Assembly: GCA_910585215.1 (NCBI GenBank)
Contig: CAJUDQ010000023.1
Location: 1-49,561 of the forward strand
Direction of reading: 5' to 3'
Length of the DNA: 49,561 bases
Source of the DNA: an uncultured Lachnospiraceae bacterium
GTDB lineage: Bacteria > Bacillota > Clostridia > Lachnospirales > Lachnospiraceae
Below the pieces are notes generated by a model that did no database searches, was not told the origin of the DNA, and worked only from the letters and a program-made list of their open reading frames with translations. Shown here one piece after another: positions 16,996 through 26,326 of the stretch. A program made the position numbers and the translations under genes. The first letter of the stretch is position 1; every line of letters starts with the position of its first letter.

Positions 16996-19900
16996 TTAAA
17001 TTTCATTCTTTTTATTTTTCTTTCCACTTAAAATAACCGCTGTCATAGCTGCCACAGATATTATTAAAAATACAATATGTGTTTCTGTATGGCTGTTATC
17101 TCCTGTATTTTCAGAACCGCTTAACGTTTCATCTTTTTTGTCCGTTGTATTTTGTGTTGTCTGCTCTGTCTGATGTTCTTCTTTATTTTCTGTCGAAGTT
17201 TCCGATGCATTTTCTGACGGGTTTTCCGGTAAAGTTTCTGAAGGACTTTCCGGTTTTACAATTGTTTTTGAAATCCCCACACTTAAAATGTTTGGAGCCC
17301 ATCCACTGGTATTAAACAGCGTAATTATATTTTCACCTGCCTGCAATATAACATCGATATAAAGTGTTTCTGCCGAATCCACAGTATAAGAACCGGTAGA
17401 CGGACATACTACGGTTTTGATTTCACCGTTGTTTACTTTTAATTGTACATTTCTTGTTTCACCGGCATAATAGGTAAGCTGCAGCTTATAATTTCCACTT
17501 TCACCGGCAGCTACATGAAATACTGCTGTACAGTCAGCACTGTTTCCAAGCCAGCCGATTCCTCCATTTTCAAGCTTTGCCCCTCCTGAAAGTATGGCGG
17601 ATTCTGCATTATAGATTGTGTATTCATATTGTGTTCCGTCAACTGGCTTAATTCCATCATCTGTATTATCAGTTACAGTTGCCGCCTGATTGACTGTGTG
17701 ATTGGAAATGGCAATTCTGTCCACATCTGGAGCTTTTGTTTCGTTATTAAAGAAAGTTATGCTGTTTTTTCCTTTTTTTAAATTCACATAAAAACTGTCT
17801 GCTGACACTGCATTTACTCCACAATTCAGCTTCTTTGTACGAATTGCTTCTTCTCCATTTATACTGTAACAGATTCTTCTCTCTACACCGGTAGAGTAAT
17901 ACAGACGCATTTCATATATGCCATCTTCTGTCACTTCAATATTATTGATGGTCAGCGTATTACTCTTTAATCCTCCGATTCCGCTTACTCTTTTCATGCC
18001 TGATACAAACTGATTTACGATAACAGAAGTATTACCTCCCAAAGTGTTTGTGTTGTCCTCCGCTTCATAAAAGGTATAGTTATCATATGCTGTAGACAGT
18101 TTCATATCCTTTTTTGTCAGCTTGATAGAAATTCCTCCGTTTTCTAGTAAATGAATATCCAGTCCCTTATCTTTGGTTACAGTCGTCTGCTGGATTACAA
18201 TGTCGCTGCCGTCTTCATTATCTTTAAAAATATAAGCGTTATATTCCCCGTTCTCAAGGAAACTTAAATCAAGCGTTGTATCCCATATATCTGCTGTCAT
18301 TGCACCAAGATACCAGTCTTCGCCATTTCTTCTGGCTACTGCGAGATACTTTCCCGGATATCCGTCGATGAGCCTTGTTTCATCCCATGTAACTGGAATA
18401 TCATTCATCAGTGCCAATCCTTTAAACCCTTCCAGCTTGAAAACAGAAGAAGCATAATTTGGCAGACCGGATTCATAAGCAACCGTCTGTGCCAGCTGAT
18501 AACCTGCAGTAGTATTTAACTGACTGATTTTCATTGCCGGTGGCGTATAATCCATACCACCCAGAACATTTCTTGTAAATAAATAAGTAAGCTGTGATGC
18601 CACAGTAGAACCTACATTCCACTTAAACCATTCCGCACCACGGACTGCTTCATAGCCCAATACATTTGGAAAGGTTCTCTGTTCGCCGCTTGGCACATTG
18701 CAGCCATGAAACAGCACATTCAATTTATGCTTTGCCGCAATTGTCGCGCAGTCATACATCTGCTTCATGGTATATTGATTATCACTCTCATAATAATCTA
18801 CCTTTACACCTTTTACGCCTGTTTCCTCGCACCATGCAAACTGTTCTTCCAGCTGTTCTGCCGTCTTTAAGGAATACTTTGGATATGCCGCTTCTCCCAC
18901 TGCATCTTTAAATCCGCTGTGATTCTGGTTGTTCACTCCATACCAGAGCATAATATCGACACCTTTTTGATTGGCATAATCTGTAAGCTCTTTTACTTTT
19001 TCTCTGTAATCTGCCCACAGACACCATCCGAAATCGATACAGACATATTCCCATCCGTTTTCTGCGGCAAAGTCAATATAATCCTTCTGCTGTTCATATT
19101 CCACAGGGTCATCACCAGATTCTGACCACCATGACCATGCAACTCTTCCCTGTCTGATATATGACATATCTGCATACAATGTCTGGTCTGGTTCTGGATT
19201 TACACTTGTAAAAATACTTGCTCCCACAATATCATTCAGATTATCTGCGATTGCCGCTACTCTCCATGGAGTAGATACCATACCGTCAGATTTATATGTT
19301 TTGGATACTGCACCGGTCTGCTTGTTACCAAACTGTATTTTCAGATTTCTTGAACCAGATTCTGTGGAAAGATAAGAAGCACAGTATGGGTCGTTATCAT
19401 TATATATACCACCCTCTGCAATCAGTATCCACATGCCATTTTTGCTGTCATTTGCAAGAAATGGTATTGGAATATTTCCTGAAAGCTTTTTTATACTATT
19501 CATGGAACTCTTGACAAAATTAAACTCATAATTTACATCTGTGCTGTCTCCCTGCCAGACATCCAGGGAAGCTGGAAGTACATATTCACTCGCTTCCTCT
19601 TCGATATTCACTTTGCTGCCTGATTCGCCAAACAGAGTATATTGATAAGCAATTCCTCCATTAAAACTCTTTATCGTTATTTTGATTTTCTGTGCCATAT
19701 TATCTTTTTTTGCCAGTTCAAAGGAAATTTCTTTATATGCATCGGAAATTTCTTCTTTTGAACCGCTTGTTAATGTATAGTTTTCTATCCCTTCTGTTTG
19801 TTTCAGACTGTTTTCTACATATGCCATATCTTTAGTAAAATCAACAGAGGTTTTAATACCAAGCTGTGAAGCCTGAAGTACAGTTGTTCCATTTTTCGCT

Positions 19901-20919
19901 GTCGTGTAAAAAAATCTGCCTGTCTTATTATCTGTCATAAGCTGTGTTTTTAATGTTCCGTCTGGAGATGTGACGGATATATTTTCTACCGATGAAACGG
20001 CTGTTCCATCAGTAAGCTGTGTGGCGCTGCCATAATCCTCTTCCTCCTGCGGTGTTACAGAAAAACCATATGTCCCCGCCAGCTCAGCCACTTCCTTTGC
20101 TGTCAGTGCTCTTTTATATAATGAAACATCATCCAGCGAAACGGCACAGTCAGGGTCATTCCACCCAGAGCTTGTCTTTCCAAGAGAATTTTTTACCAGA
20201 GCTTCCATTCCATTTAAACGAGCCGTTAATTCTGCTTCTCCACCGGCAGTTATGGAAGAACCAGTCTCTTCACCATTTACATAAAATGTAATTCCCTGTT
20301 TTGTCACAGTAAAGGTAATCAGATTCCAGATATCCTTTTCCGGTTCTGCTGTGTAAATAGAGCGATACACGTTACTTCCATCAAAAATAACATTCCATAC
20401 CCTGTCCTGTGCATAGGGAGCATACGCAAATTCATCACTTTCTTCTGAATTTGCAGAACTGATTGCTCTGGTATAACTGCCGACAGTTTTATCCGTTTTA
20501 GCCCAGAAAGAATATGTAAAGCCTGTATCTGCAGTTATTCCTTTGTAAAGCTCAGCTGGAAGCTCGACATAGGAAGAACCTTTTGAACCGCCGGATAAAA
20601 CAAGTACATTGTTGCCGTTTTTGGAGTATATTTTTTCTCCGATAACAATTTCAGCCTCTTCTGTTTTTGCATTTCCTTTTAACAACGCGTCACCTGTACC
20701 AGCAGTTCCCTTGTTTGAAGCACTGTCAGTTACATCCTCAAAATCCCACAGATAATCCGGTCTGAGCGTATTACTTGCTTCCTCCTCTGCCTTTATAGGC
20801 TTTGACGGTAAAATCCACCCTATGGAAGTCGATGTTACAGCGGCAGCTATTATACCCGCCGCAATCTGTTTCTTTTTTGCAGTTTTCTTAAAAGTGTTTT
20901 TCCATCTTTTTTTCTTCAT
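16996..20919 (-). CDS. Large exported GH97 glycosidase, probable retaining alpha-galactosidase
   Basis: This 1307-aa protein has an export signal (basic start, hydrophobic core about 19-38, then KAEEE). A LamG-like domain spans about 55-285. The GH97 N-terminal beta domain follows (305-560), then the catalytic barrel (570-840), a beta C-terminal domain, and two CBM6/35-like modules (about 925-1060 and 1090-1215). A Glu/Thr-rich stalk ends in a membrane anchor with a KKNKKNEI tail. D708 in GVKGVKVDYY fits the position where retaining GH97 alpha-galactosidases have their Asp nucleophile and inverting SusB-type enzymes have none. No LPxTG is present, so anchoring is by the membrane helix. With the adjacent GH27 gene and AraC regulator it forms an alpha-galactoside locus. 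Confidence 0.9.
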   Translation of the reverse strand: MKKKRWKNTFKKTAKKKQIAAGIIAAAVTSTSIGWILPSKPIKAEEEASNTLRPDYLWDFEDVTDSASNKGTAGTGDALLKGNAKTEEAEIVIGEKIYSKNGNNVLVLSGGSKGSSYVELPAELYKGITADTGFTYSFWAKTDKTVGSYTRAISSANSEESDEFAYAPYAQDRVWNVIFDGSNVYRSIYTAEPEKDIWNLITFTVTKQGITFYVNGEETGSSITAGGEAELTARLNGMEALVKNSLGKTSSGWNDPDCAVSLDDVSLYKRALTAKEVAELAGTYGFSVTPQEEEDYGSATQLTDGTAVSSVENISVTSPDGTLKTQLMTDNKTGRFFYTTAKNGTTVLQASQLGIKTSVDFTKDMAYVENSLKQTEGIENYTLTSGSKEEISDAYKEISFELAKKDNMAQKIKITIKSFNGGIAYQYTLFGESGSKVNIEEEASEYVLPASLDVWQGDSTDVNYEFNFVKSSMNSIKKLSGNIPIPFLANDSKNGMWILIAEGGIYNDNDPYCASYLSTESGSRNLKIQFGNKQTGAVSKTYKSDGMVSTPWRVAAIADNLNDIVGASIFTSVNPEPDQTLYADMSYIRQGRVAWSWWSESGDDPVEYEQQKDYIDFAAENGWEYVCIDFGWCLWADYREKVKELTDYANQKGVDIMLWYGVNNQNHSGFKDAVGEAAYPKYSLKTAEQLEEQFAWCEETGVKGVKVDYYESDNQYTMKQMYDCATIAAKHKLNVLFHGCNVPSGEQRTFPNVLGYEAVRGAEWFKWNVGSTVASQLTYLFTRNVLGGMDYTPPAMKISQLNTTAGYQLAQTVAYESGLPNYASSVFKLEGFKGLALMNDIPVTWDETRLIDGYPGKYLAVARRNGEDWYLGAMTADIWDTTLDLSFLENGEYNAYIFKDNEDGSDIVIQQTTVTKDKGLDIHLLENGGISIKLTKKDMKLSTAYDNYTFYEAEDNTNTLGGNTSVIVNQFVSGMKRVSGIGGLKSNTLTINNIEVTEDGIYEMRLYYSTGVERRICYSINGEEAIRTKKLNCGVNAVSADSFYVNLKKGKNSITFFNNETKAPDVDRIAISNHTVNQAATVTDNTDDGIKPVDGTQYEYTIYNAESAILSGGAKLENGGIGWLGNSADCTAVFHVAAGESGNYKLQLTYYAGETRNVQLKVNNGEIKTVVCPSTGSYTVDSAETLYIDVILQAGENIITLFNTSGWAPNILSVGISKTIVKPESPSETLPENPSENASETSTENKEEHQTEQTTQNTTDKKDETLSGSENTGDNSHTETHIVFLIISVAAMTAVILSGKKNKKNEI

Positions 20920-20958
20920 ATTGCATTTTCCTTTCCAAAAAATATTTTTAATTTTACG

Positions 20959-21052
20959 GGAAATTGTTTCGCAAATTTCCTATAATCAGCACTTTAGGCT
21001 GCTATTACCGAATAAAGTACAGGAAGGCTTATATAAATATACAGTACTGTAT
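20959..21052. promoter_or_regulatory. Two symmetric sites upstream of GH97 gene
   Basis: GGAAATT and AATTTCC form a 7-bp inverted repeat with an 8-nt spacer at 20959-20980. A perfect 14-bp palindrome, ATACAGTACTGTAT, lies at 21039-21052, about 120 bp before the start codon. Both could be operators for the glycosidase gene; neither matches the catabolite-control consensus well. Confidence 0.4.
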
Positions 21053-21155
21053 GCACTTTATTCTATCTTATAAGAATATTTTACTGATTATTTTCTGATT
21101 TTCCTATGGAATTTTGTGAGAAGTGTCATGCAAAATGTGTGTAATTAATTAAATA

Positions 21156-21257
21156 AAAAAGCTGCTGCAAAAATAACTTCAAATACAAGATATTGTTTAT
21201 CAACAAAGAATTGTAATATATTGTATCTGACTGTTATTTTGCAACAGCCTTTTTTAT
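21156..21257 (-). terminator. Long hairpin terminator after the AraC-type regulator
   Basis: Long, nearly complementary arms (AAAAGCTGCTGCAAAAATAAC and its partner ending in GCCTTTT) enclose about 60 nt. On the minus strand the structure directly follows the regulator's stop codon and ends in a T-run. It ends the ddl-murF-araC transcript. Confidence 0.7.
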
Positions 21258-22115
21258 TTATTTCTCCTGTTCGCGAAATTCTGTCGGATTGATTCCTGTA
21301 TATTTCTTAAACATTTTGGAAAAAGTCATGGGGTCATGATACCCGATTTCCAGTGCAATTTCTCCTATTTTTTTCTTTGTCTGCAACAATAATATTTCAG
21401 CCTGTTCCATCCGATATCTTAAAAGATACTCCTGTGGCGACAGATTTGTCACAGTTTTAAAAATATTTGTCAAATAACTGCGGTCAATACCAATATAACC
21501 GGCAATATCATTGATTTTTACATCACTTTTATAATTTCTCTGAATATAATCCACTGCCTGTTCCACATAAATTTTATAAGGATAATCATATCTTTCCTCT
21601 TTTGGAAGCTTGGTACGATATTCCTCAATTAATACAGAGAGTACCTGCAAAAGTGCCGCTTCTCTTTTCAGTTCATTTGAATGTGTCAAATGCCTGCATA
21701 TAATCATCTGCTGAATATAAGAAAATATCAGCGGTGTATTTTCACATCTGCATGTAACAGCATCTCCCTCAAGACCTGCATAGGAAAGATAAGCTGGCGC
21801 CTTGATTCCATTAAAGCCTACCCAGAGATAAGACCACGGATTGGCTGAATCCGCTATATAATAGACATTTGTATTCGGCTTGATTAAAAATACATCTCCT
21901 CTGGAAAGATGATAGGTATGACCATCACAGGTAAAACTTCCTTTTCCGTCACTGATAAAGTGCAGAATGTATTCTTCCCTTTTTCCCGGCCCGAAAGAAT
22001 GTCCTGCTACACAGTTTTGTATTCCACAGGTTGACAGATATAAATCAATTGTATGGTGATTCAAATCTTCCAGACACTGAAACCCCGCAAAATTTAAATA
22101 AGTTGCATTTTCCAT
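21258..22115 (-). CDS. AraC-family transcriptional regulator with cupin sensor
   Basis: This DNA-binding regulator of about 285 aa has an N-terminal cupin-like sugar-binding domain (GSFTCDGHTYHLSRGDVFLIKP). The two C-terminal helix-turn-helix motifs are IAGYIGIDRSYLTNIFK and IALEIGYHDPMTFSKMFKKYTG. It resembles MsmR/RafR-type activators of oligosaccharide use. It follows murF by about 20-30 bp and is likely co-transcribed with it, yet it faces the GH97 and GH27 genes downstream, which are its probable targets. I prefer the ATG at 22115, with GGAG 9 nt upstream; the ATG at 22130 is an alternative. Confidence 0.9.
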   Translation of the reverse strand: MENATYLNFAGFQCLEDLNHHTIDLYLSTCGIQNCVAGHSFGPGKREEYILHFISDGKGSFTCDGHTYHLSRGDVFLIKPNTNVYYIADSANPWSYLWVGFNGIKAPAYLSYAGLEGDAVTCRCENTPLIFSYIQQMIICRHLTHSNELKREAALLQVLSVLIEEYRTKLPKEERYDYPYKIYVEQAVDYIQRNYKSDVKINDIAGYIGIDRSYLTNIFKTVTNLSPQEYLLRYRMEQAEILLLQTKKKIGEIALEIGYHDPMTFSKMFKKYTGINPTEFREQEK

Positions 22116-22147
22116 TTGCGCTTTCTCCATTTTTCTGACAATATAGA

Positions 22148-23626
22148 TTATAATTCTTGAAGTTTTTCTACAATCCTTTCAAAATGCATGGCATGACTCG
22201 CTTTTACCAGTATGGTGTCTCCCTGCCTTACCATCAAATCAAGAAACATCATCAAATCATCCACTGTATGATAATAATAACATTCCATATTTTTGCTGCT
22301 GTCTTTTAATCCCTGATATATATTTTCACTTAGAGCTCCTACCAAAAAAGCAGTATCAATCTTTTTTTCTCCAAGATAAGTTCCCACTTCATAATGCAGC
22401 TTTTTTTCGTCGGCGCCAAGCTCAAACATATCGCCAAGAACTGCCACCTTTCTTGTATCTGCGCTTTCCAGAACATCTATAGAGGACTTCATGGAAACTG
22501 GATTTGCATTATAGCAGTCATCAATTACAGTAAATTTTCCGGTTTCCACAATATTTAGTCTGCTGCCTACAGACTTTATAGCTTCAATTCCCCGTTTCAT
22601 ATCCTCACTGTCCATATCAAACAGACTTCCCACAGCAATTGCCGCCATTGCATTGTAAACCATATGTCTGCCCGGAAGATTAAAGCTCACCTCTATTTTT
22701 TCTCTTGTTCCATCACCATGGGTAAAACAAATGGTACTCTCTGTTCCATAAATCCCGTTTGTTTTAATATTTTCCGCATAAACATCCCCTTTTTTCTCTT
22801 CCTTTTGCATACCATAAAAAATATATTTTTTCACCTTGTTTAAGCAATTGTGAGCTGTACGATTTTCGGGAATGGTACTTAATTTATCATCATCTTTATT
22901 CAAAACAGCATAACAGTTTTCAGCTGCAAAATCAAAAATCTCCGACTTTGCCTTCAATATTCCATCTCTGGAACCAAGATTTTCCAGATGACACAATCCT
23001 ATATTTGTCATAACACAGACATCCGGCTTTGCCATATAACTCAGTCTGTGCATTTCTCCAAAATCGCTGATACCCATTTCCACAACAGCAACTTCATGAA
23101 AATCCCGAATACTTAAAAGGGTAAGAGGTACACCGATTTCATTATTAAAATTTCCCTCTGTTTTTAATACCCTGAATTTTTGAGCCAGCACAGATGCAAT
23201 AAATTCTTTTGTGCTTGTTTTACCGACGCTTCCCGTAATTCCTACAATTTTAATATCGAGTGATTCCCGATAAAAAGCAGCGATATCCTTTAATGCCTGA
23301 AGAGAAGATTTTACAAGAATATACGGTCTTACTCCATTTAATTTGTGTATATCCGATTCATTTATATTCGATTTGTCTGTATCGGATTTATCAATATCAG
23401 GCTTTTTTTCACAAATAACGCATAATGCCTTTTTTGCAAACACATCTTCAATAAAGTCATGTCCGTCTACCCGTTCTCCTTTTACTGCAATAAACAGGTA
23501 ATCTTCTTCCACTTTTCTCGAATCAATTACTACTCCGGCAGCTTCTTTTGTCTCTAAAAAACTGTCTGCTCCAAACAGTGTTCCGTTTACAGCTTTTGCA
23601 ATATTTGCAAGACTTAAATTTTTCAT
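22148..23626 (-). CDS. murF: UDP-MurNAc-tripeptide--D-Ala-D-Ala ligase
   Basis: This enzyme adds D-alanyl-D-alanine to UDP-MurNAc-tripeptide in the cytoplasm, the last soluble step of peptidoglycan precursor synthesis. At 492 aa it is slightly long. It has the Mur ligase P-loop GITGSVGKTSTKEF (about 130-143), the central motif NEIGVPLTLL, and the C-terminal domain with DDCYNANPVSMKSS. A short insertion near residues 80-100 is made of DKSDTDKSNINES-like repeats and probably forms a surface loop. The gene overlaps ddl by 4 bp (ATGA), so its substrate supplier is translationally coupled. The aspartate-rich loop is not a usual MurF feature. Confidence 0.95.
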   Translation of the reverse strand: MKNLSLANIAKAVNGTLFGADSFLETKEAAGVVIDSRKVEEDYLFIAVKGERVDGHDFIEDVFAKKALCVICEKKPDIDKSDTDKSNINESDIHKLNGVRPYILVKSSLQALKDIAAFYRESLDIKIVGITGSVGKTSTKEFIASVLAQKFRVLKTEGNFNNEIGVPLTLLSIRDFHEVAVVEMGISDFGEMHRLSYMAKPDVCVMTNIGLCHLENLGSRDGILKAKSEIFDFAAENCYAVLNKDDDKLSTIPENRTAHNCLNKVKKYIFYGMQKEEKKGDVYAENIKTNGIYGTESTICFTHGDGTREKIEVSFNLPGRHMVYNAMAAIAVGSLFDMDSEDMKRGIEAIKSVGSRLNIVETGKFTVIDDCYNANPVSMKSSIDVLESADTRKVAVLGDMFELGADEKKLHYEVGTYLGEKKIDTAFLVGALSENIYQGLKDSSKNMECYYYHTVDDLMMFLDLMVRQGDTILVKASHAMHFERIVEKLQEL

Positions 23627-24690
23627 TTTCTGTTTTCATCCTCTTCCTTTTTCTTTTTATGTAATTTTTTCAGGGAAATTTCCATAAATTTCTCACACAA
23701 ATCCGGATAATCCATTCCCAGAACAGCTGCTTCCTGAGGTAAAAGACTGGTCGGTGTCATACCCGGAAGAGTGTTGGCTTCCAGACAATAACAGTTTTCG
23801 TCTTTATCTGTCAGTACATCAACCCTGCAATATGTATCAATTCCCAATGCTTTTGCGGCAGATACTGCAACAGACTGAATTTTTTCACATAAGACATTCG
23901 AAATATGAGCTGGACAGATTTCATCCACTGCGCCTGCAGTATATTTATTTTTATAATCATAAGTTCCTTGCTTTGGAATAATTTCAATGACAGGAAGAGC
24001 TTTATATTCAATTACCCCGACAGAAAATTCTCGTCCCTTTATACATTCCTCTACTATCACTTCATCTTCATAAAAAAAGGCATTATGAAGAGCCTCTTTA
24101 TATTCTGAATCATTTTCTGCATAGTAAACGCCGACACTGGAACCTCCACAGCTTGGTTTTACGACACATGGATAAGTTAAATCATATCTGGAAATATCCG
24201 ATATATTCATTTCTTTATAAACAGTAAATCCTTTCGCAGTCGGAATCTCACGGGCAAAAAACAATTCTCTGGACACGGATTTATTCATTGCCATAGCACT
24301 GCTTAAATGGTCTGCGCCTGTGTACGGGATTCCCAGAAGTTCCAAAACTGCCTGAATTTTTCCATCCTCTCCATTTGCACCATGAAGCCCCAGAAAGACA
24401 ATATCCGCTGCTCTGCATACATCTATTACATTTGGACCAAAAAATTCTTTTCGCTCTTTTTTCAGCTTTTCTATCTCCGATGATTTTTCTCTGATGCCGG
24501 CAAGTTCCTTTTCCATATCGTAATCATTCTTAAATACAGATGTAATATCTAAATGCTCATATCCAAGAAAAACATCGATTAAAACTGCCTGATGTCCTCT
24601 GCTTCTCAATGCTTTGCAGATACCCTCGCTGGATATCAGTGAAATCTCACGCTCAGTACTTGTTCCACCACATAATACCACAATATTCAT
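23623..24690 (-). CDS. ddl: D-alanine--D-alanine ligase
   Basis: This ATP-grasp ligase joins two D-alanines for peptidoglycan. At 355 aa it has the N-terminal GGTSTEREISL, the ATP-binding PCVVKPSCGGSSVGVYY, the omega-loop segment YDYKNKYTAGA, and the metal-binding CYCLEANTLPGMTPTSLLP. The omega loop with Tyr/Lys is the D-Ala type; the D-lactate-type loop of vancomycin-resistance ligases is absent. It is first in the operon ddl-murF-araC, with GGAGG ahead of the ATG. The C-terminus has a Lys/Glu tail of low complexity. Confidence 0.95.
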   Translation of the reverse strand: MNIVVLCGGTSTEREISLISSEGICKALRSRGHQAVLIDVFLGYEHLDITSVFKNDYDMEKELAGIREKSSEIEKLKKERKEFFGPNVIDVCRAADIVFLGLHGANGEDGKIQAVLELLGIPYTGADHLSSAMAMNKSVSRELFFAREIPTAKGFTVYKEMNISDISRYDLTYPCVVKPSCGGSSVGVYYAENDSEYKEALHNAFFYEDEVIVEECIKGREFSVGVIEYKALPVIEIIPKQGTYDYKNKYTAGAVDEICPAHISNVLCEKIQSVAVSAAKALGIDTYCRVDVLTDKDENCYCLEANTLPGMTPTSLLPQEAAVLGMDYPDLCEKFMEISLKKLHKKKKEEDENRK

Positions 24691-24747
24691 GTGAAAACCT
24701 CCAATAAATTTTTATGTTTGAATATTATATGTTCTATTTAAAAAGTT

Positions 24748-24772
24748 GTTACGCGGACATAGCCCGCGTAAC
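24748..24772 (-). terminator. Hairpin between the hypothetical gene and ddl
   Basis: A perfect 9-bp stem GTTACGCGG / CCGCGTAAC with a 7-nt loop. On the minus strand it is followed by AACTTTTT and lies about 65 bp after the stop of the gene at 24839-26128, so it likely ends that transcript. The core TTACGCGGACAT also occurs at 9067-9078, suggesting a small dispersed palindrome. Confidence 0.65.
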
Positions 24773-24838
24773 TTATTTTACATAATATGGTGGAAAATTA
24801 CAAGGATTATTTTACGGCAGCTATGTATTATCTGTCAA

Positions 24839-26128
24839 TTACAAATACTGCTTTAATTTTTTCACATTCCTTTCAACTGCAGCAGCCTGTTCTGCCACTA
24901 TATCTTCCTGAGTAAACAGTTTGGTTTCCGGCCGGTTCATATAAGCAGCATATTTTATTTTTTCTCTGTCTATATACATGGAATCCTCAACTAAAAGAGA
25001 ATAATCCGGCGCCCCATGACTGGTTTCCTTAAAAAATTCTACAAAATCATCTTCCTTTATTTTATCATTCAGAAAATCTTTCCAGAAATTTTCATTGGAA
25101 GCAAAACGCAGATTATCTTTCTGGTCAAAACGGTCCAGAAAATTCATTACTTTATTATATTCGGAAGAGTTCTGAAAAGGAAGAAACCAGAGTTTTTTTG
25201 AGTCATCTCCAATCGGTCCGAGCTTGCTGCAATAAATTCCTTCAGCAGTATATACTGTTACATACATGGGTTTTTCTGTTTCCGAGTTTTCCGGTGGAAA
25301 GCTGCAGGCGGTAGTATCAGAAATAAGATTTGTCAGTTCTTCCAGAAGAGATTCATTTTGTTCTGCCTTGCTTTGATTTACAGAGCCTGTTTTCTCCGTC
25401 TCATGCTTTGCTTTTGCCTTTGCTTCTTTGCGGGCATTTTCTTCTTCTCTCTGTTTTCTGAACATTTCCTGTACTTCATCAAATTTTTCCAGCATTTTAT
25501 CCCACTGTTTTTCTGTAAAAGAACATTTTCCAATCTGATAACTTGGTTCTGTCTCTCCATTTTTGATTTTTTCATACATTTCTTCGGATTTTCCATGAAG
25601 AATCTGCATAATTTCTTCTGGTGTATACCAAGAAGCTTTCTGACTGTTTTCCTGTGCGGATTCTGTTTTATTCAGCTGTTCTAATTTGTCAATAAAGGAA
25701 CCATAAAACTCTTTTTCCTTTTCGATGTGCTGTTTAACTTCCTCACTTTTTGGCTGACTTGGGTCAAGAGGATGTTCCAGAGCGTACAATGCCTGTTTTG
25801 CCGCCAGCAGTGCAGATTCTACAGTATTTCCAAGAATGTCATTGTAATTTTGTACTCCGTTCATGCGTCTCTGCATCTGCATAACCAGCATTTGGGATAT
25901 ATGGCTTAACATTCCATTGCTTTTTATTCCACATCCGTTTACTCCTGTTTCTTCTGCTGCCTGCATCCATGCATTTTTTACAGATTCCGGTGCGGTCGGT
26001 CCCACAGATTCAAATGCAGATTTATTATAGCTGTTTTCTGCTCCATTTTTTTCTGTGGAAACCATTTTTTCTGTTTTTGGATATGCAGCGTTATAAGCAT
26101 ACCCGTCCGTCACTTTGTCAAGCGTCAT
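24839..26128 (-). CDS. Conserved hypothetical, coiled-coil-rich soluble protein
   Basis: I do not recognise this 429-aa protein. It has no signal peptide or membrane helix. Residues 50-100 contain AAEETGVNGCGIKSNGMLSHIS and QMLVMQMQRRMNG. A charged helical part spans 120-260, with a Glu/Lys/Arg-rich coiled coil at about 215-255. The C-terminal third is a mixed domain with PLGPIGDDSK-like loops and many aromatic residues. It is monocistronic, with AAAGGAG ahead of the ATG and two GC-rich hairpins in its leader. Similar hypotheticals occur in several copies in Lachnospiraceae genomes as I recall; their role is unknown. Confidence 0.75.
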   Translation of the reverse strand: MTLDKVTDGYAYNAAYPKTEKMVSTEKNGAENSYNKSAFESVGPTAPESVKNAWMQAAEETGVNGCGIKSNGMLSHISQMLVMQMQRRMNGVQNYNDILGNTVESALLAAKQALYALEHPLDPSQPKSEEVKQHIEKEKEFYGSFIDKLEQLNKTESAQENSQKASWYTPEEIMQILHGKSEEMYEKIKNGETEPSYQIGKCSFTEKQWDKMLEKFDEVQEMFRKQREEENARKEAKAKAKHETEKTGSVNQSKAEQNESLLEELTNLISDTTACSFPPENSETEKPMYVTVYTAEGIYCSKLGPIGDDSKKLWFLPFQNSSEYNKVMNFLDRFDQKDNLRFASNENFWKDFLNDKIKEDDFVEFFKETSHGAPDYSLLVEDSMYIDREKIKYAAYMNRPETKLFTQEDIVAEQAAAVERNVKKLKQYL

Positions 26129-26144
26129 TTTAATTCTCCTTTCT

Positions 26145-26196
26145 GCAGCCCGTCCGTCAGTCAGGGCTGCGCCGCTTTCCTGAAAGGTCCAAGCGG
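26145..26196 (-). promoter_or_regulatory. Two GC-rich stems in the leader of the hypothetical gene
   Basis: In an otherwise AT-rich leader, GCAGCCC/GGGCTGC (26145-26170) and CCGCTT/AAGCGG (26172-26196) form two adjacent perfect stems, the nearer one beginning about 7 bp upstream of the Shine-Dalgarno. There is no T-run, so this is not a simple terminator. Translation control or mRNA stability is possible. An 11-bp sequence within it (CCCGTCCGTCA) is also present inside the gene at 26102-26112. Confidence 0.4.
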
Positions 26197-26326
26197 TATT
26201 GTTTTAATTATAAATAGTGCTGTGTAGACAGTAACTACACATTATATATCGACAATACAAAGAGTATTTTTATCATAATGACACAAATAAGAGCTGAAAT
26301 GATATCAATTGTAAAAACAGCATTTT

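Noticed and set aside
16996..17110. LPxTG sortase anchor at the C-terminus of the GH97 protein
   Set aside because: There is a membrane helix and basic tail, but no LPxTG or close variant before it.
23623..24690. VanG-like D-Ala-D-Ser/Lac ligase (vancomycin resistance)
   Set aside because: The omega loop is of the D-Ala-D-Ala type, and no vanT/vanXY genes flank it. The gene is linked to murF as in normal wall synthesis.
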